A stretch of 64,000 nucleotides of DNA, taken from Gammaproteobacteria bacterium (GTDB taxonomy: Bacteria > Pseudomonadota > Gammaproteobacteria > Steroidobacterales > Woeseiaceae). Shown here piece after piece: positions 7,538 through 15,690 of the stretch; positions within the stretch are counted from its first letter, which is position 1, and every line of letters begins with the position of its first letter. The stretch lies in contig JAOTZC010000003.1 in the NCBI GenBank assembly GCA_029861535.1, positions 80,428 through 144,427 on the forward strand, in the 5' to 3' direction. The notes under the pieces are model-generated. The model saw only the letters and a list, made by a program, of their open reading frames with translations, ran no database searches and was not told the DNA's origin. Position numbers and translations under genes: made by a program.

Positions 7538-8125
7538 CTAGCGTTTCTTTCTGCGGGATGCTTTCCGCTTCGTCTTACGCTTGGCCTTGCGTTTCGTCTT
7601 ACGCTTGGCTTTGCGTTTCGTCTTACGCTTGGCTTTGCGTTTCGTCTTACGCTTGGTCTTGCGTTTCGTCTTACGCTTGGCTTTGCGTTTCGTCTTACGC
7701 TTGGCTTTGCGTTTCGTCTTACGCTTGGCTTTGCGTTTCGTCTTACGCTTGGTCTTGCGTTTCGTCTTACGCTTAGCCTTCTTCTTGGCTTTGCGTTTCG
7801 TCTTACGCTTGGTCTTACGCTTAGCCTTCTTCTTGGCCTTGCGTTTTGTCTTGCGTTTTGTCTTGCGTTTCGTCTTACGCTTGGCCTTCTTCTTGGCCTT
7901 GCGCTTCGTCTTACGCTTCGTCTTACGCTTCGTCTTACGTTTAGCCTTCTTCTTAGCTCTGCGTTTTGTTTTACGCTTAGCTTTCTTTTTGGTCTTCCGC
8001 TTCGTCTTACGCTTGGCCTTGCGTTTTGTTACGCGACGTTTCGCGGTTTTCTTCCTCGTTACCTTGCGCTTCTTAGCGGATTTCCGCTTCGAAGCCTTCT
8101 TGCGTGACTTCTTCTTTGTAGCCAT
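7538..8125 (-). CDS. Histone H1-like Lys/Arg-rich repeat protein
   Basis: A 195-residue protein made of K, R, T and A, with a few S and V, and no acidic or aromatic residue. After a less regular basic head of about 30 residues (MATKKKSRKKASKRKS) it consists of 8-residue units of the type KAKRKTKR, with variants KTKRKTKR and KKKAKRKT. The DNA repeats in near-identical 24-bp units, especially between about 7570 and 7770. Such composition resembles bacterial H1-like proteins and AlgP (which has KPAA-type repeats), suggesting binding to DNA or RNA. The ATG at 8125 is well defined. A terminator lies downstream and a perfect CRP box 74 bp upstream. No exact family is recognised; the function is inferred from composition only. 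Confidence 0.8.
   Translation of the reverse strand: MATKKKSRKKASKRKSAKKRKVTRKKTAKRRVTKRKAKRKTKRKTKKKAKRKTKRRAKKKAKRKTKRKTKRKTKRKAKKKAKRKTKRKTKRKTKRKAKKKAKRKTKRKTKRKAKKKAKRKTKRKTKRKTKRKAKRKTKRKAKRKTKRKAKRKTKRKTKRKTKRKAKRKTKRKAKRKTKRKAKRKTKRKASRRKKR
7569..7770 (-). repeat. 24-bp tandem repeat array within the Lys/Arg-rich gene
   Basis: About eight uninterrupted 24-bp units with only single-base differences (for example GGCTTTG versus GGTCTTG). They encode KAKRKTKR or KTKRKTKR. Beyond 7770 the periodicity continues less exactly, with 12-bp subunits. There are no spacers between units, so this is a coding minisatellite rather than a CRISPR array, and its length probably varies between strains. 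Confidence 0.9.
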
Positions 8126-8198
8126 GGTTTTCTCCGTGTCGGGTACCCGGCGTTGAGTATATACATTAAAAGCAAAAAATCCAGCAAGTTAGCCGCGT

Positions 8199-8214
8199 TG
8201 TGACGGCCGTCACA
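8199..8214. promoter_or_regulatory. Perfect CRP-type operator
   Basis: The 16-bp palindrome TGTGACGGCCGTCACA matches the TGTGA-N6-TCACA consensus exactly. It lies 74 bp upstream of the ATG of the Lys/Arg-repeat gene. On the minus strand a TATATA -10-like element lies at 8158-8163. With a start near 8150 the operator centre would be at about -57, near a class I activator position. The window's own crp product keeps the residues that read this half-site. Regulation is inferred. Confidence 0.7.
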
Positions 8215-8231
8215 TTGTGTTCGACAAAGGT

Positions 8232-8245
8232 GTCGACTAGTCGAC
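8232..8245. promoter_or_regulatory. 14-bp perfect palindrome, candidate operator
   Basis: GTCGACTAGTCGAC is a perfect palindrome 18 bp upstream of the CRP-type box in the gap between the 5-FTHF cyclo-ligase and the Lys/Arg-repeat gene. A second imperfect palindrome (TCGATTT/AAAATCGA) follows near 8261-8277. No known operator is recognised. Confidence 0.35.
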
Positions 8246-8336
8246 GAAAAGTGTTCGGAGTCGATTTCGAAAATCGAGTGCAAACATCACGCTCGAAAAC
8301 AGATGTGTCGACGAATAAAAAGCGTAAAAGCAAGCT

Positions 8337-8906
8337 CTAGCGAGATTCGTTAAAAACCCGATAAAGCCGTATATCCCAAGGATTTGGCAGTATTTTCTCG
8401 ACTTTTTGGCAATCGAACGCAAGTCCTACCAGTTTTGGCCGTAACCAATGTCGCTTGTGTTTGAGAAACGAAAAAGTACGGTCGTAGTAGCCACCGCCCA
8501 TTCCAATTCTGTGCCACTGAGGATCAAATACGACTAACGGTGTCAGGATAACATCGAGGTCGTTTTTGGAAATTTCTGCGCCTGTTACCGGTTCCCATAC
8601 CCCGAATCGGCTTTTCTCGAGCTGCGTTGCGCGCTCGACGCGAACAAAGCGCAACTGTCGCTTATCGGCGACGACCGGTGCGAAAATCGATTTTCCCGCA
8701 CACCACGCGCGATCGAAAATCAATCTGGTGTCGACTTCGTCCTGCATCGCGATGTAACACGCAATGTTGTTTGCGGACAAGAATAGATTGGATCGCAGGA
8801 AGCTTCGTTGAATACGTGCTGATGCCAAATCCCGATAATCATCGCTAAGAGCTCGGCGCGAATTTCTGGCAATAGTTCTGAGCTCTGCATTCGACGATGT
8901 TGTCAT
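8337..8906 (-). CDS. 5-formyltetrahydrofolate cyclo-ligase
   Basis: Converts 5-formyl-THF to 5,10-methenyl-THF with ATP, recycling a by-product of the glycine cleavage/serine hydroxymethyltransferase system. The 189-residue protein has the N-terminal helix with RRALSD, CYIAMQDEVDT, and the phosphate-binding signature RIGMGGGYYDRTF (about 132-144). It sits directly downstream of the 6S RNA gene on the same strand, as ygfA/fau does in E. coli, so the two are probably co-transcribed. Confidence 0.93.
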   Translation of the reverse strand: MTTSSNAELRTIARNSRRALSDDYRDLASARIQRSFLRSNLFLSANNIACYIAMQDEVDTRLIFDRAWCAGKSIFAPVVADKRQLRFVRVERATQLEKSRFGVWEPVTGAEISKNDLDVILTPLVVFDPQWHRIGMGGGYYDRTFSFLKHKRHWLRPKLVGLAFDCQKVEKILPNPWDIRLYRVFNESR

Positions 8907-8952
8907 ACTACGGGCGCGTCTAGAGGATTGTGATTTTCAACGAATTAAAGAG

Positions 8953-9146
8953 GAGACGCCTCCCGCCTGTGCCGTTACCGAACCGTCGCTCTCGAACCGG
9001 AGCAACAGGTGGGGCCAGCCGTGGCAGCAACAGGCTTTCCGGAAATACCGGTCCTGCGCAAATGCTACCGACAGTGCACGGCCCCGAGGTAAAGATTTAG
9101 GGTCGAAAGGTATCCAGGTCGATATCGAACACTGCAGGAGGCGTCA
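8953..9146 (-). ncRNA. ssrS: 6S RNA
   Basis: The gap between zapA and the 5-FTHF cyclo-ligase is the classical 6S RNA position. On the minus strand the segment opens with GACGCCTCCTGC (9134-9145) and closes with GCGGGAGGCGTC (8955-8966), forming a 12-bp terminal stem with one G-U pair. It encloses about 170 nt rich in imperfect pairing, as expected for the long rod with a central bubble that traps RNA polymerase holoenzyme. The GTGTTCG just inside the 5' stem resembles the start of other gammaproteobacterial 6S RNAs. The exact ends are estimated. Confidence 0.8.
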
Positions 9147-9162
9147 ATTTGTTGCCGCGTCC

Positions 9163-9477
9163 CTATAGATCCAATTGCTGGGCGTCACCCAACGCATTCT
9201 CGACGCGGTCTGAAATCAGTTTTAGGCGATTGCTGATGTCACCTTCAAGTACTCGATCGCGAGCCTGTGCATGCAGCAGATCGTTTGCCATGTTCAATGC
9301 CGCCATTACGGCGATGCGGTCAAGTCCCACAATACGGCCAGTGTCTCGAATTTCCCGCATTTTTGTATTCAAAGCTTCCGCTGAATCAAGTAAATCAGTG
9401 CGTTCGTTTGCGGGACAGGCGACTTGATATTCCTTATCGAGAATCCGGACACTAACCTGGGCGTGTTGTTCGTTCAT
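9163..9477 (-). CDS. zapA: Cell division protein ZapA
   Basis: A small cytoplasmic protein that crosslinks FtsZ filaments at the division ring. The 104-residue protein has the ZapA pattern: beta strands VSVRILDKEYQVACP, then helix LLDSAEALNTKMREIRDTG, then the long coiled coil VAALNMANDLLHAQARD. Its ATG follows immediately on the stop codon of the upstream coiled-coil gene (TAAATG), so the two are coupled. Confidence 0.93.
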   Translation of the reverse strand: MNEQHAQVSVRILDKEYQVACPANERTDLLDSAEALNTKMREIRDTGRIVGLDRIAVMAALNMANDLLHAQARDRVLEGDISNRLKLISDRVENALGDAQQLDL

Positions 9478-9708
9478 TTAAGATCCTTGCTCCATTGCTT
9501 TCAATCGGCCAATCATCGCTTCGACGCGCGCACGTACTTGCTCATTTTTCTGCAATAGGTTTGCGCGCTCCGCAGTTAGGACGTCCTGTCTTTGTTTCAG
9601 TGACTTATTCTCGTCCTGGAGCTGATCACAGACTTGAACCAAGGCGTCGACGCGTTTCTCGAGTCGCTTCAGTTCGTGCTCAAATGCGGTGCTGATGTCG
9701 TCGGCCAT
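9478..9708 (-). CDS. Small coiled-coil protein (TIGR02449/ZapB-like)
   Basis: A 76-residue, almost wholly alpha-helical protein with heptad spacing of hydrophobic residues (FEHELKRLEKRVDALVQVCD, then a second helical block). Small coiled-coil proteins of this kind precede zapA in many gammaproteobacteria. The start ATG at 9708 (MADDIS) is preferred over the ORF beginning at 9750, whose first 14 residues are not helical. A role with ZapA in division is inferred from position only. Confidence 0.75.
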   Translation of the reverse strand: MADDISTAFEHELKRLEKRVDALVQVCDQLQDENKSLKQRQDVLTAERANLLQKNEQVRARVEAMIGRLKAMEQGS

Positions 9709-9804
9709 GAATCCAATATAGTCAGGCCGTCCGGCAGAATCAATCGCCAAAAACGGGTTGGCATGGGATCATTGGCGTTTCGTGGCCGACAACGACACAT
9801 TAAG

Positions 9805-10380
9805 ATGACAAGCGACATTAGTCATGACCAGCTCAATGATGCGCTCAGGGGTACGGGCAGTAGCTGGGATGCGGCCCAGACGCACGGGCTTGTGTCGGGC
9901 AAGCTCGCGGTGCTGGGGGCCGCAGCCGGACCCGCGTGGCTGGAACAGGTGCTCGAGGGTACGGACGCTTCAAGCGCGTTACGTAAAGAATGCGAGGACA
10001 TGCTCAGCACGCTGTATCAGTCAACCCATCGACAGTTGGCGGAACGATTGTCAGAGTTTGCGCCATTATTGCCGGGCGATCACGACAGCAAAAACGCGCG
10101 AACCGAAGCACTCGCGCACTGGTGTGAGGGTTACTTGCATGGGCTGGTTTCCGCGCCACATGACGACCCACTAAAGCAACGTCTGGCGGCCGAGCCGGTG
10201 GCGGGCATCATCAAGGACATGCTATCGATCACACAGGTGGCCATCGATGATCACGGCACCGACAGCGGTGATGACGACAACGATGAACAGGCTTATGTAG
10301 AGATTGTCGAGTATTTGCGCGTCGCCGCGCAGCTCGTCTACGAAGAACTTGCTGAACAGAGACCACAAATAGTGCAATGA
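9805..10380 (+). CDS. ygfB: UPF0149 (YgfB/YecA) family protein
   Basis: A 191-residue cytoplasmic helical protein of unknown biochemistry. Family motifs are ISHDQLNDAL near the start, AQTHGLVSGKLAVLG (about 26-40), HWCEGYLHGL (about 110-119) and a C-terminal EIVEYLRVAAQLVYEEL. ATG 9805 is used since similarity begins there. It overlaps pepP by 4 bp (ATGA) and heads the same ygfB-pepP-ubiH-ubiI unit as in E. coli. It is divergent from the zapA unit. Confidence 0.9.
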   Translation: MTSDISHDQLNDALRGTGSSWDAAQTHGLVSGKLAVLGAAAGPAWLEQVLEGTDASSALRKECEDMLSTLYQSTHRQLAERLSEFAPLLPGDHDSKNARTEALAHWCEGYLHGLVSAPHDDPLKQRLAAEPVAGIIKDMLSITQVAIDDHGTDSGDDDNDEQAYVEIVEYLRVAAQLVYEELAEQRPQIVQ

Positions 10381-11681
10381 AACTTCAGGAATTTGCCCGG
10401 CGCCGCAATCAACTAATGCGCATGGTTGGCCGAGATGGGGTGGCGATACTGCCGTCTGCACCTGTGCGAATGCGCAGTCGCGACGTTGAATATCGCTATC
10501 GGCAAGACAGTGATTTTTACTATCTGAGCGGCTTTGCCGAACCGGACGCGGTCGCTGTGCTTGTTCCGGGCAGAAAGAATGGTGAGTACGTTCTTTTTTG
10601 TCGCGAGCGTGACGAGGAAAAGGAACTGTGGGACGGAGCGAGAGCCGGTCCCGATGGCGCAATAGAATCCTACGGGGTCGACGATGCGTTTCCGATCGAC
10701 GACATTGACGATATTCTGCCGGGCATCATCGAATCTTGCACGCGCGTGTACTACACGATGGGCATGTATACGGATTTCGACATTCGCATTGCCGACTGGA
10801 TCAATTCGCTGCGCTCGCGTGAATCCAAAGGCGTGCATACTCCGCAGGAATTTGTCGCGCTCGACCACCTACTGCACGATATGCGCTTGTACAAGAGTCG
10901 CGCAGAGGTATCAGCGATGCGCAAATCGGCCAAAGTTGCGGTTGGAGCGCACGAACGTGCGATACGGACCGTGCGGGCCGGCCTGTATGAATATGAGGTT
11001 GAAGCCGAGTTTCGCCACGAGTTTCGCCGCAGCGACGCCTGGGTATCGTACAACCCGATTGTCGGGTCGGGTGCGAACTCCTGCACATTGCATTACGTCG
11101 ACAACAATCAGCAGCTAGCTGACGGCGATTTGCTGTTGATCGATGCCGGTTGCGAACTGGATTACTACGCATCTGACATTACCCGGACCATACCAGTCAA
11201 TGGCAAATTCAGCCCCGAGCAACGCGCGGTTTATGACATTGTTCTCGAGGCACAGCTCGCTGCAATCGACAAAACGCGCAAGGGCAACCATTGGAACGAA
11301 CCGCACGACGCCGCAGTTAAAATCATCACCCGCGGACTCAAACGTCTCGGATTGCTGAATGGGACGCCGGCAAAACTGATCAAGGACGGCGCATACCGAC
11401 AGTTTTTCATGCACCGTACTGGCCACTGGATCGGCATGGATGTTCACGACGTCGGTGATTACAAGGTTGGCGACCAATGGCGCTTGCTTGAGCCTGGCAT
11501 GGTAACGACGGTTGAACCGGGCATTTATATTGCGGCGCAGAGTAATATTCCGACGCGATTTCACAATATTGGCATTCGTATTGAAGACGATGTGTTGGTG
11601 ACCACAAAAGGTCCGGATGTGCTTAGCAAGGGATTAGTCAAGCACCCTGACGAAATCGAGGCAATGATGGCCGCGTCATGA
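10377..11681 (+). CDS. pepP: Xaa-Pro aminopeptidase
   Basis: A dinuclear metallo-aminopeptidase that removes N-terminal residues next to proline. The 434-residue protein has a creatinase-like N-terminal domain and a pita-bread catalytic domain with the five metal ligands in LLIDAGCELDYYASDITRT (two Asp), MHRTGHWIGMDVHD (His), TTVEPGIYI (Glu) and GIRIEDDVLV (Glu). It overlaps ygfB upstream and ubiH downstream by 4 bp each, implying translational coupling. Confidence 0.97.
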   Translation: MKLQEFARRRNQLMRMVGRDGVAILPSAPVRMRSRDVEYRYRQDSDFYYLSGFAEPDAVAVLVPGRKNGEYVLFCRERDEEKELWDGARAGPDGAIESYGVDDAFPIDDIDDILPGIIESCTRVYYTMGMYTDFDIRIADWINSLRSRESKGVHTPQEFVALDHLLHDMRLYKSRAEVSAMRKSAKVAVGAHERAIRTVRAGLYEYEVEAEFRHEFRRSDAWVSYNPIVGSGANSCTLHYVDNNQQLADGDLLLIDAGCELDYYASDITRTIPVNGKFSPEQRAVYDIVLEAQLAAIDKTRKGNHWNEPHDAAVKIITRGLKRLGLLNGTPAKLIKDGAYRQFFMHRTGHWIGMDVHDVGDYKVGDQWRLLEPGMVTTVEPGIYIAAQSNIPTRFHNIGIRIEDDVLVTTKGPDVLSKGLVKHPDEIEAMMAAS

Positions 11682-12934
11682 ATGTTGCAGCGGACAAAGC
11701 CTACGACGTCGTTATTGCCGGAGGCGGCATGATCGGCACTAGCCTTGCGCTGGCCCTGTCTCCGCTCGGTCTGCGAGTAGCGATGGTCGAGGCGGTCGAG
11801 CGCAAGGCATCGTCGCAGCCAAGCTTCGACGATCGCTCGACGGCGCTTTCGCGCAGCACGCAGCGCATGTTCGAGGCCATGGGTCTTTGGCCCGACATCG
11901 TCGCGGCGTCGACACCGATTCGACGCATTCACGTTTCCGATAAGGGCCGCTTCGGTTTCTCTCATATCGATGCTGAGGAGCAAAACGTCGAAGCGCTCGG
12001 CTATGTGGTGATCAACCGCATACTGGGTGGTGTTCTACACACCGCACTCGACAAGGCTGGGTCGATCGATATTCTGTGCCCGGCGCGCATTAGCAAGATT
12101 TCCCTGGCGCCCGAACATGCGACAGCCATTGTCGATCATGCAGACGGTAGGACCGACACGTTGCGTTGTCGCCTACTGGTTGCGGCCGACGGTGCGAATT
12201 CCAGTGTTCGTAACATGATGGGTATCACGGCCATACAGAGCCGCTATCGGCAGCACGCGGTGATTGGCAACTTGCTGCCGGAAAAGCCGCCAAACAATAT
12301 CGCGTACGAACGATTTACTGACTGCGGCCCGCTCGCATTGTTGCCGGTCGCAGACAATCGCGCGGCGTTTGTCTGGACTGTCAGCGAAACTGACGCGTCA
12401 ACGGTGCTCGAACTCGACGATGACGCCTTCATCGCAAAATTGCAGGCCGCATTCGGCCATAGGCTCGGCGAGTTTTCCAAGGTCGGCACGCGGGCTGCGT
12501 ACCCACTAATGCTCAGCAAAGCAGTGCGCCTTACGGCGACGCGCAGCGTGCTGGTCGGTAACGCGGCGCACGGTCTGCACCCTGTCGCCGCACAGGGCTT
12601 TAATCTTGGTATGCGAGACGTTGCAGCGCTCTGCGACTGCATCGCCGACAATCATGCAAGTGGCACAGTTGAAAGCGCTATTGGCGATATGGGTGACTCG
12701 GCCCTGCTGGAACGCTATGCGACATGGCGCAAGAGCGATCAGAAAAAGTTGGTGCAATTTACTGACGGGTTGGTGCGAATGTTCGGCTCCACCAATACAC
12801 CCATTCGGATGTTGCGCAATATCGGCATGCTCGGATTTGACCTGCTTCCCGGCGTACGCTCGGAGTTTGCCCGACACACAATGGGCCTGGCCGGCCGATT
12901 GCCGCGTCTATCGCGCGGCGTACCGTTGATATGA
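11678..12934 (+). CDS. ubiH: 2-octaprenyl-6-methoxyphenol hydroxylase
   Basis: An FAD-dependent aromatic hydroxylase of ubiquinone biosynthesis. The 418-residue protein has the N-terminal dinucleotide-binding motif AGGGMIGTSLALALSPLG (about 12-30), the middle LVAADGANSSVRNMMG motif (about 167-182) and LVGNAAHGLHPVAAQGFNLG (about 290-309) that binds the FAD ribose. It overlaps pepP and the next hydroxylase by 4 bp each. As in E. coli, two paralogous hydroxylases are adjacent. Confidence 0.92.
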   Translation: MNVAADKAYDVVIAGGGMIGTSLALALSPLGLRVAMVEAVERKASSQPSFDDRSTALSRSTQRMFEAMGLWPDIVAASTPIRRIHVSDKGRFGFSHIDAEEQNVEALGYVVINRILGGVLHTALDKAGSIDILCPARISKISLAPEHATAIVDHADGRTDTLRCRLLVAADGANSSVRNMMGITAIQSRYRQHAVIGNLLPEKPPNNIAYERFTDCGPLALLPVADNRAAFVWTVSETDASTVLELDDDAFIAKLQAAFGHRLGEFSKVGTRAAYPLMLSKAVRLTATRSVLVGNAAHGLHPVAAQGFNLGMRDVAALCDCIADNHASGTVESAIGDMGDSALLERYATWRKSDQKKLVQFTDGLVRMFGSTNTPIRMLRNIGMLGFDLLPGVRSEFARHTMGLAGRLPRLSRGVPLI

Positions 12935-14139
12935 AGCAGAACTACGACATTGTCGTTGTCGGCGCCGGCATAACCGGACTCACGGTCGCCGCGATGCTCG
13001 CGAAAGGCGCGCAAGCCGACCGTTGGAACATCACGCTCGTCGACGCGGCGGCGCGGCCCGTGGTCGATTCCTCGGACGAGCTTGCGTTGCGCGTTTCGGC
13101 AATCTCCATAGGGTCTGCTGACCTTCTGAATTGCATTGGCGCCTGGAGTATTGTCGAGTCTGGTCGAATCTGTCCTTATGATCGCATGCGAGTATGGGAC
13201 GAATCGGATGATCCGAATGGGCCATCGACGCTTCGTTTTGACGCCGATGAATTCGCGATACCGCACCTCGGATACATCGTTGAGAATATCCGGCTGCGGC
13301 ATGCGTTGTTGGAAGTGCTCGATGAGACCGAGGTCGCGTTGACCTTTTCGTCGCCGCTCAAGGCGCTTCAATCGCATGGTCGCGGCCATCAGATTACGCT
13401 GCACGATGGCAAGACTCTCGAGGCCGATCTTGTCATTGCTGCTGATGGCGCGAGGTCTTTCGTGCGCAATAGTGCTGGTATCGACGTAGCGACGCGTCCG
13501 TATGAACAAACGGCATTCGTCACGCATCTGCGGCCCGACAAACCGCATGCGGCAACCGCCTGGCAGCGTTTTCTGCGTGACGGACCACTGGGCATATTGC
13601 CGCTGGACGACGGACGGGTGTCAGTGGTTTGGTCGACGACGCCGGAGAAAGCTGAGCGCGCGTTGAAATGCAGCGACAAAGATCTCGGACATTTGCTTTC
13701 CGATGCGTCCGACGCGGTACTCGGACGGTTGCTCGTGGCCGGGCCGCGTGGCGCGTACCCGCTTGCCGCACAACATGCCGAGCGCTATGTTGCGCACGGC
13801 ATTGCGTTGATCGGTGACGCCGCGCACACTGTGCACCCGCTTGCCGGGCAGGGAGCCAATCTTGGACTTGCCGATGCGCGGGCACTGGCCGATGTGATTC
13901 AAGCTGCACTTGAGAATGGTGAATATCCTGCCGATCGGCCTGTACTTCGTCGTTACGAGCGCATGCGCAAAGGCGAAAACGCGACCATGATGCACTTCAT
14001 TACTGGTCTCAATCGACTGTTTGCTTCAGACTCCGTTGTGCTTGGCGAGCTAAGAAGAGCGGGAATGGCGCTGTTCAATCGCAGTGGCCCGATTCGGCAA
14101 CATGTCGTCGATGTCGCACTGGGAGGCGGCAGACGGTGA
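12931..14139 (+). CDS. ubiI: Ubiquinone-biosynthesis FAD hydroxylase (UbiI/VisC/UbiF family)
   Basis: The 402-residue paralogue of the preceding gene, with VVGAGITGLTVAAMLAKG (about 8-25), VIAADGARSFVRN (about 168-180) and LIGDAAHTVHPLAGQGANLG (about 289-308). The position after ubiH corresponds to E. coli ubiI (C5 hydroxylase), but UbiF- or UbiM-like specificity cannot be excluded by eye. With coq7 (3764-4408) the window encodes enzymes for several ring hydroxylations. Confidence 0.85.
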   Translation: MKQNYDIVVVGAGITGLTVAAMLAKGAQADRWNITLVDAAARPVVDSSDELALRVSAISIGSADLLNCIGAWSIVESGRICPYDRMRVWDESDDPNGPSTLRFDADEFAIPHLGYIVENIRLRHALLEVLDETEVALTFSSPLKALQSHGRGHQITLHDGKTLEADLVIAADGARSFVRNSAGIDVATRPYEQTAFVTHLRPDKPHAATAWQRFLRDGPLGILPLDDGRVSVVWSTTPEKAERALKCSDKDLGHLLSDASDAVLGRLLVAGPRGAYPLAAQHAERYVAHGIALIGDAAHTVHPLAGQGANLGLADARALADVIQAALENGEYPADRPVLRRYERMRKGENATMMHFITGLNRLFASDSVVLGELRRAGMALFNRSGPIRQHVVDVALGGGRR

Positions 14140-14169
14140 CGCGGCTCAACCGCGGCGTTAAAAGGCACA

Positions 14170-15690
14170 ATGAAGCAGAAATACGTTTACGCACTCGCGA
14201 TATTGCTGACCGTCATCGGCGTGTCGGTATTCACCTACAAATGGCGTGTGCTCGGTTTTCCGCTGACCGATAACCAAGATACGACAGTCTGGACTCTCGA
14301 GTCTGCGATAAAATTTGACTCGGGTCCCGGTTCGATCAAGGTCAACCTGCTGATACCGACGTTGACCCCGGGTTTTCGGGTGTTGAACGAAAACCCAGTA
14401 TCACGTGGCTACGGATTCAGTCTGAACTACGGTAGCAGCGGCCGTGAAGCACAGTGGGCTGTGCGCCGTGCCGATGGTCCGCAGACCATTTACTACCGGA
14501 TTTCGGTGTACGAAGACGCGTCCGCCGAGCAAGAGGACACGACACCGCCGTTTCCGCCATCGCCAGTCATCAACGAGCCGTTCAAGACCGCTGTCGAAGT
14601 CCTGGTCGGAGACGTGCGGGAACACTCCGCGGACACAGGATCGTTTACAACAGAATTGCTGCGCCGGATGAATGATCCGTCGCCCGATCCGAATGTCGAA
14701 TTGTTGCTTTCGAGTGCCGGTAATCGCGCGGATTTTGTCGACACGGTCACAATGATGCTGGCCGAAGCACGCATTCCGGCCCGCATGGTGCACGGCTTTC
14801 CGCTGACGGGGCAGCAACGTCATGCGGAACCCGTCGTCTGGCTCGAAGTACACGACGGCGACCAGTGGCTCTATTTCAATCCGTCGACTGGTGAGGAAAA
14901 TTTGCCGGATCGCTTTTTTGTCTGGTGGCGTGGCAACGAGCCGCTGATCAACGTTGAGGGCGGGAGCGGTGTCGAAGTCGACTTCGCGGTGCAGGAAAAT
15001 CATGTCGATGCTGTTGCGATCGCCGAGACTTACGCGGCGAAAAGCAATGCCAGGCTAATCGATTTTTCGCTCTATAGCTTGCCGATATCGACGCAGGCGG
15101 TATATAGCGTGCTGCTGATGATTCCGATTGGCGCACTCATCATGGTCGTGATGAGAAATCTCGTTGGCATTGATGCCTTCGGTACCTTCATGCCGGTGCT
15201 AATCGCACTCGCGTTTCGCGAAACACAACTGTTCTGGGGCATCGTACTGTTCACGCTGCTGGTGGCATTGGGCCTCAGCATCCGCTTCATGCTCGAGCGG
15301 CTACGCTTGTTGCTCGTGCCGCGACTCAGCGCCGTGCTTATCGTTGTTGTCTTGTTGATGCTGCTAATAAGCCTGATATCGCACAAACTCGGCCTTGAGA
15401 CGGGCCTGTCCGTGGCATTATTTCCAATGGTCATCATTGCAATGACGATCGAACGCATGTCGGTCGTGTGGGAAGAACGTGGTCCGAGTGACGCGATTCG
15501 CGGTGCCTTCGGTAGCCTGGTCGTCGCCATGTTCGCGTATATCGGTATGGGCATTGGCTGGCTCGAACACCTGATTTTCACGTTTCCCGAGCTGCTGCTG
15601 CTGATTCTCGCGCTCGTCTTGCTCGCAGGCCGATATACTGGCTACCGATTACTCGAGCTGACGCGCTTCAAAGCGCTGGCAGGAAATTGA
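14170..15690 (+). CDS. Inactive-transglutaminase/7TM membrane protein
   Basis: A 506-residue protein with an N-terminal membrane helix (about 6-24), a large periplasmic region, and seven hydrophobic segments at about 300-500. The soluble part has the transglutaminase-like frame FVDTVTMMLAEARIPARMVHGF then VVWLEVHDGDQWLYFNPSTG, but the cysteine, histidine and aspartate positions of active enzymes are replaced. This is the pattern of the inactive-transglutaminase/7TM families. It overlaps the following ATP-grasp gene by one base (TGATG). These two families are commonly paired; the shared function is not established to my knowledge. Confidence 0.82.
   Translation: MKQKYVYALAILLTVIGVSVFTYKWRVLGFPLTDNQDTTVWTLESAIKFDSGPGSIKVNLLIPTLTPGFRVLNENPVSRGYGFSLNYGSSGREAQWAVRRADGPQTIYYRISVYEDASAEQEDTTPPFPPSPVINEPFKTAVEVLVGDVREHSADTGSFTTELLRRMNDPSPDPNVELLLSSAGNRADFVDTVTMMLAEARIPARMVHGFPLTGQQRHAEPVVWLEVHDGDQWLYFNPSTGEENLPDRFFVWWRGNEPLINVEGGSGVEVDFAVQENHVDAVAIAETYAAKSNARLIDFSLYSLPISTQAVYSVLLMIPIGALIMVVMRNLVGIDAFGTFMPVLIALAFRETQLFWGIVLFTLLVALGLSIRFMLERLRLLLVPRLSAVLIVVVLLMLLISLISHKLGLETGLSVALFPMVIIAMTIERMSVVWEERGPSDAIRGAFGSLVVAMFAYIGMGIGWLEHLIFTFPELLLLILALVLLAGRYTGYRLLELTRFKALAGN

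Noticed and set aside
7569..7770. Possible CRISPR array from the 24-bp periodicity
   Set aside because: The units are contiguous with no spacers and are translated in frame.
7581..8156. Hydrophobic repetitive frame on the plus strand opposite the Lys/Arg-repeat gene
   Set aside because: It is the antisense shadow of the 24-bp repeats. Only the minus-strand frame has a sensible start, terminator and promoter region.
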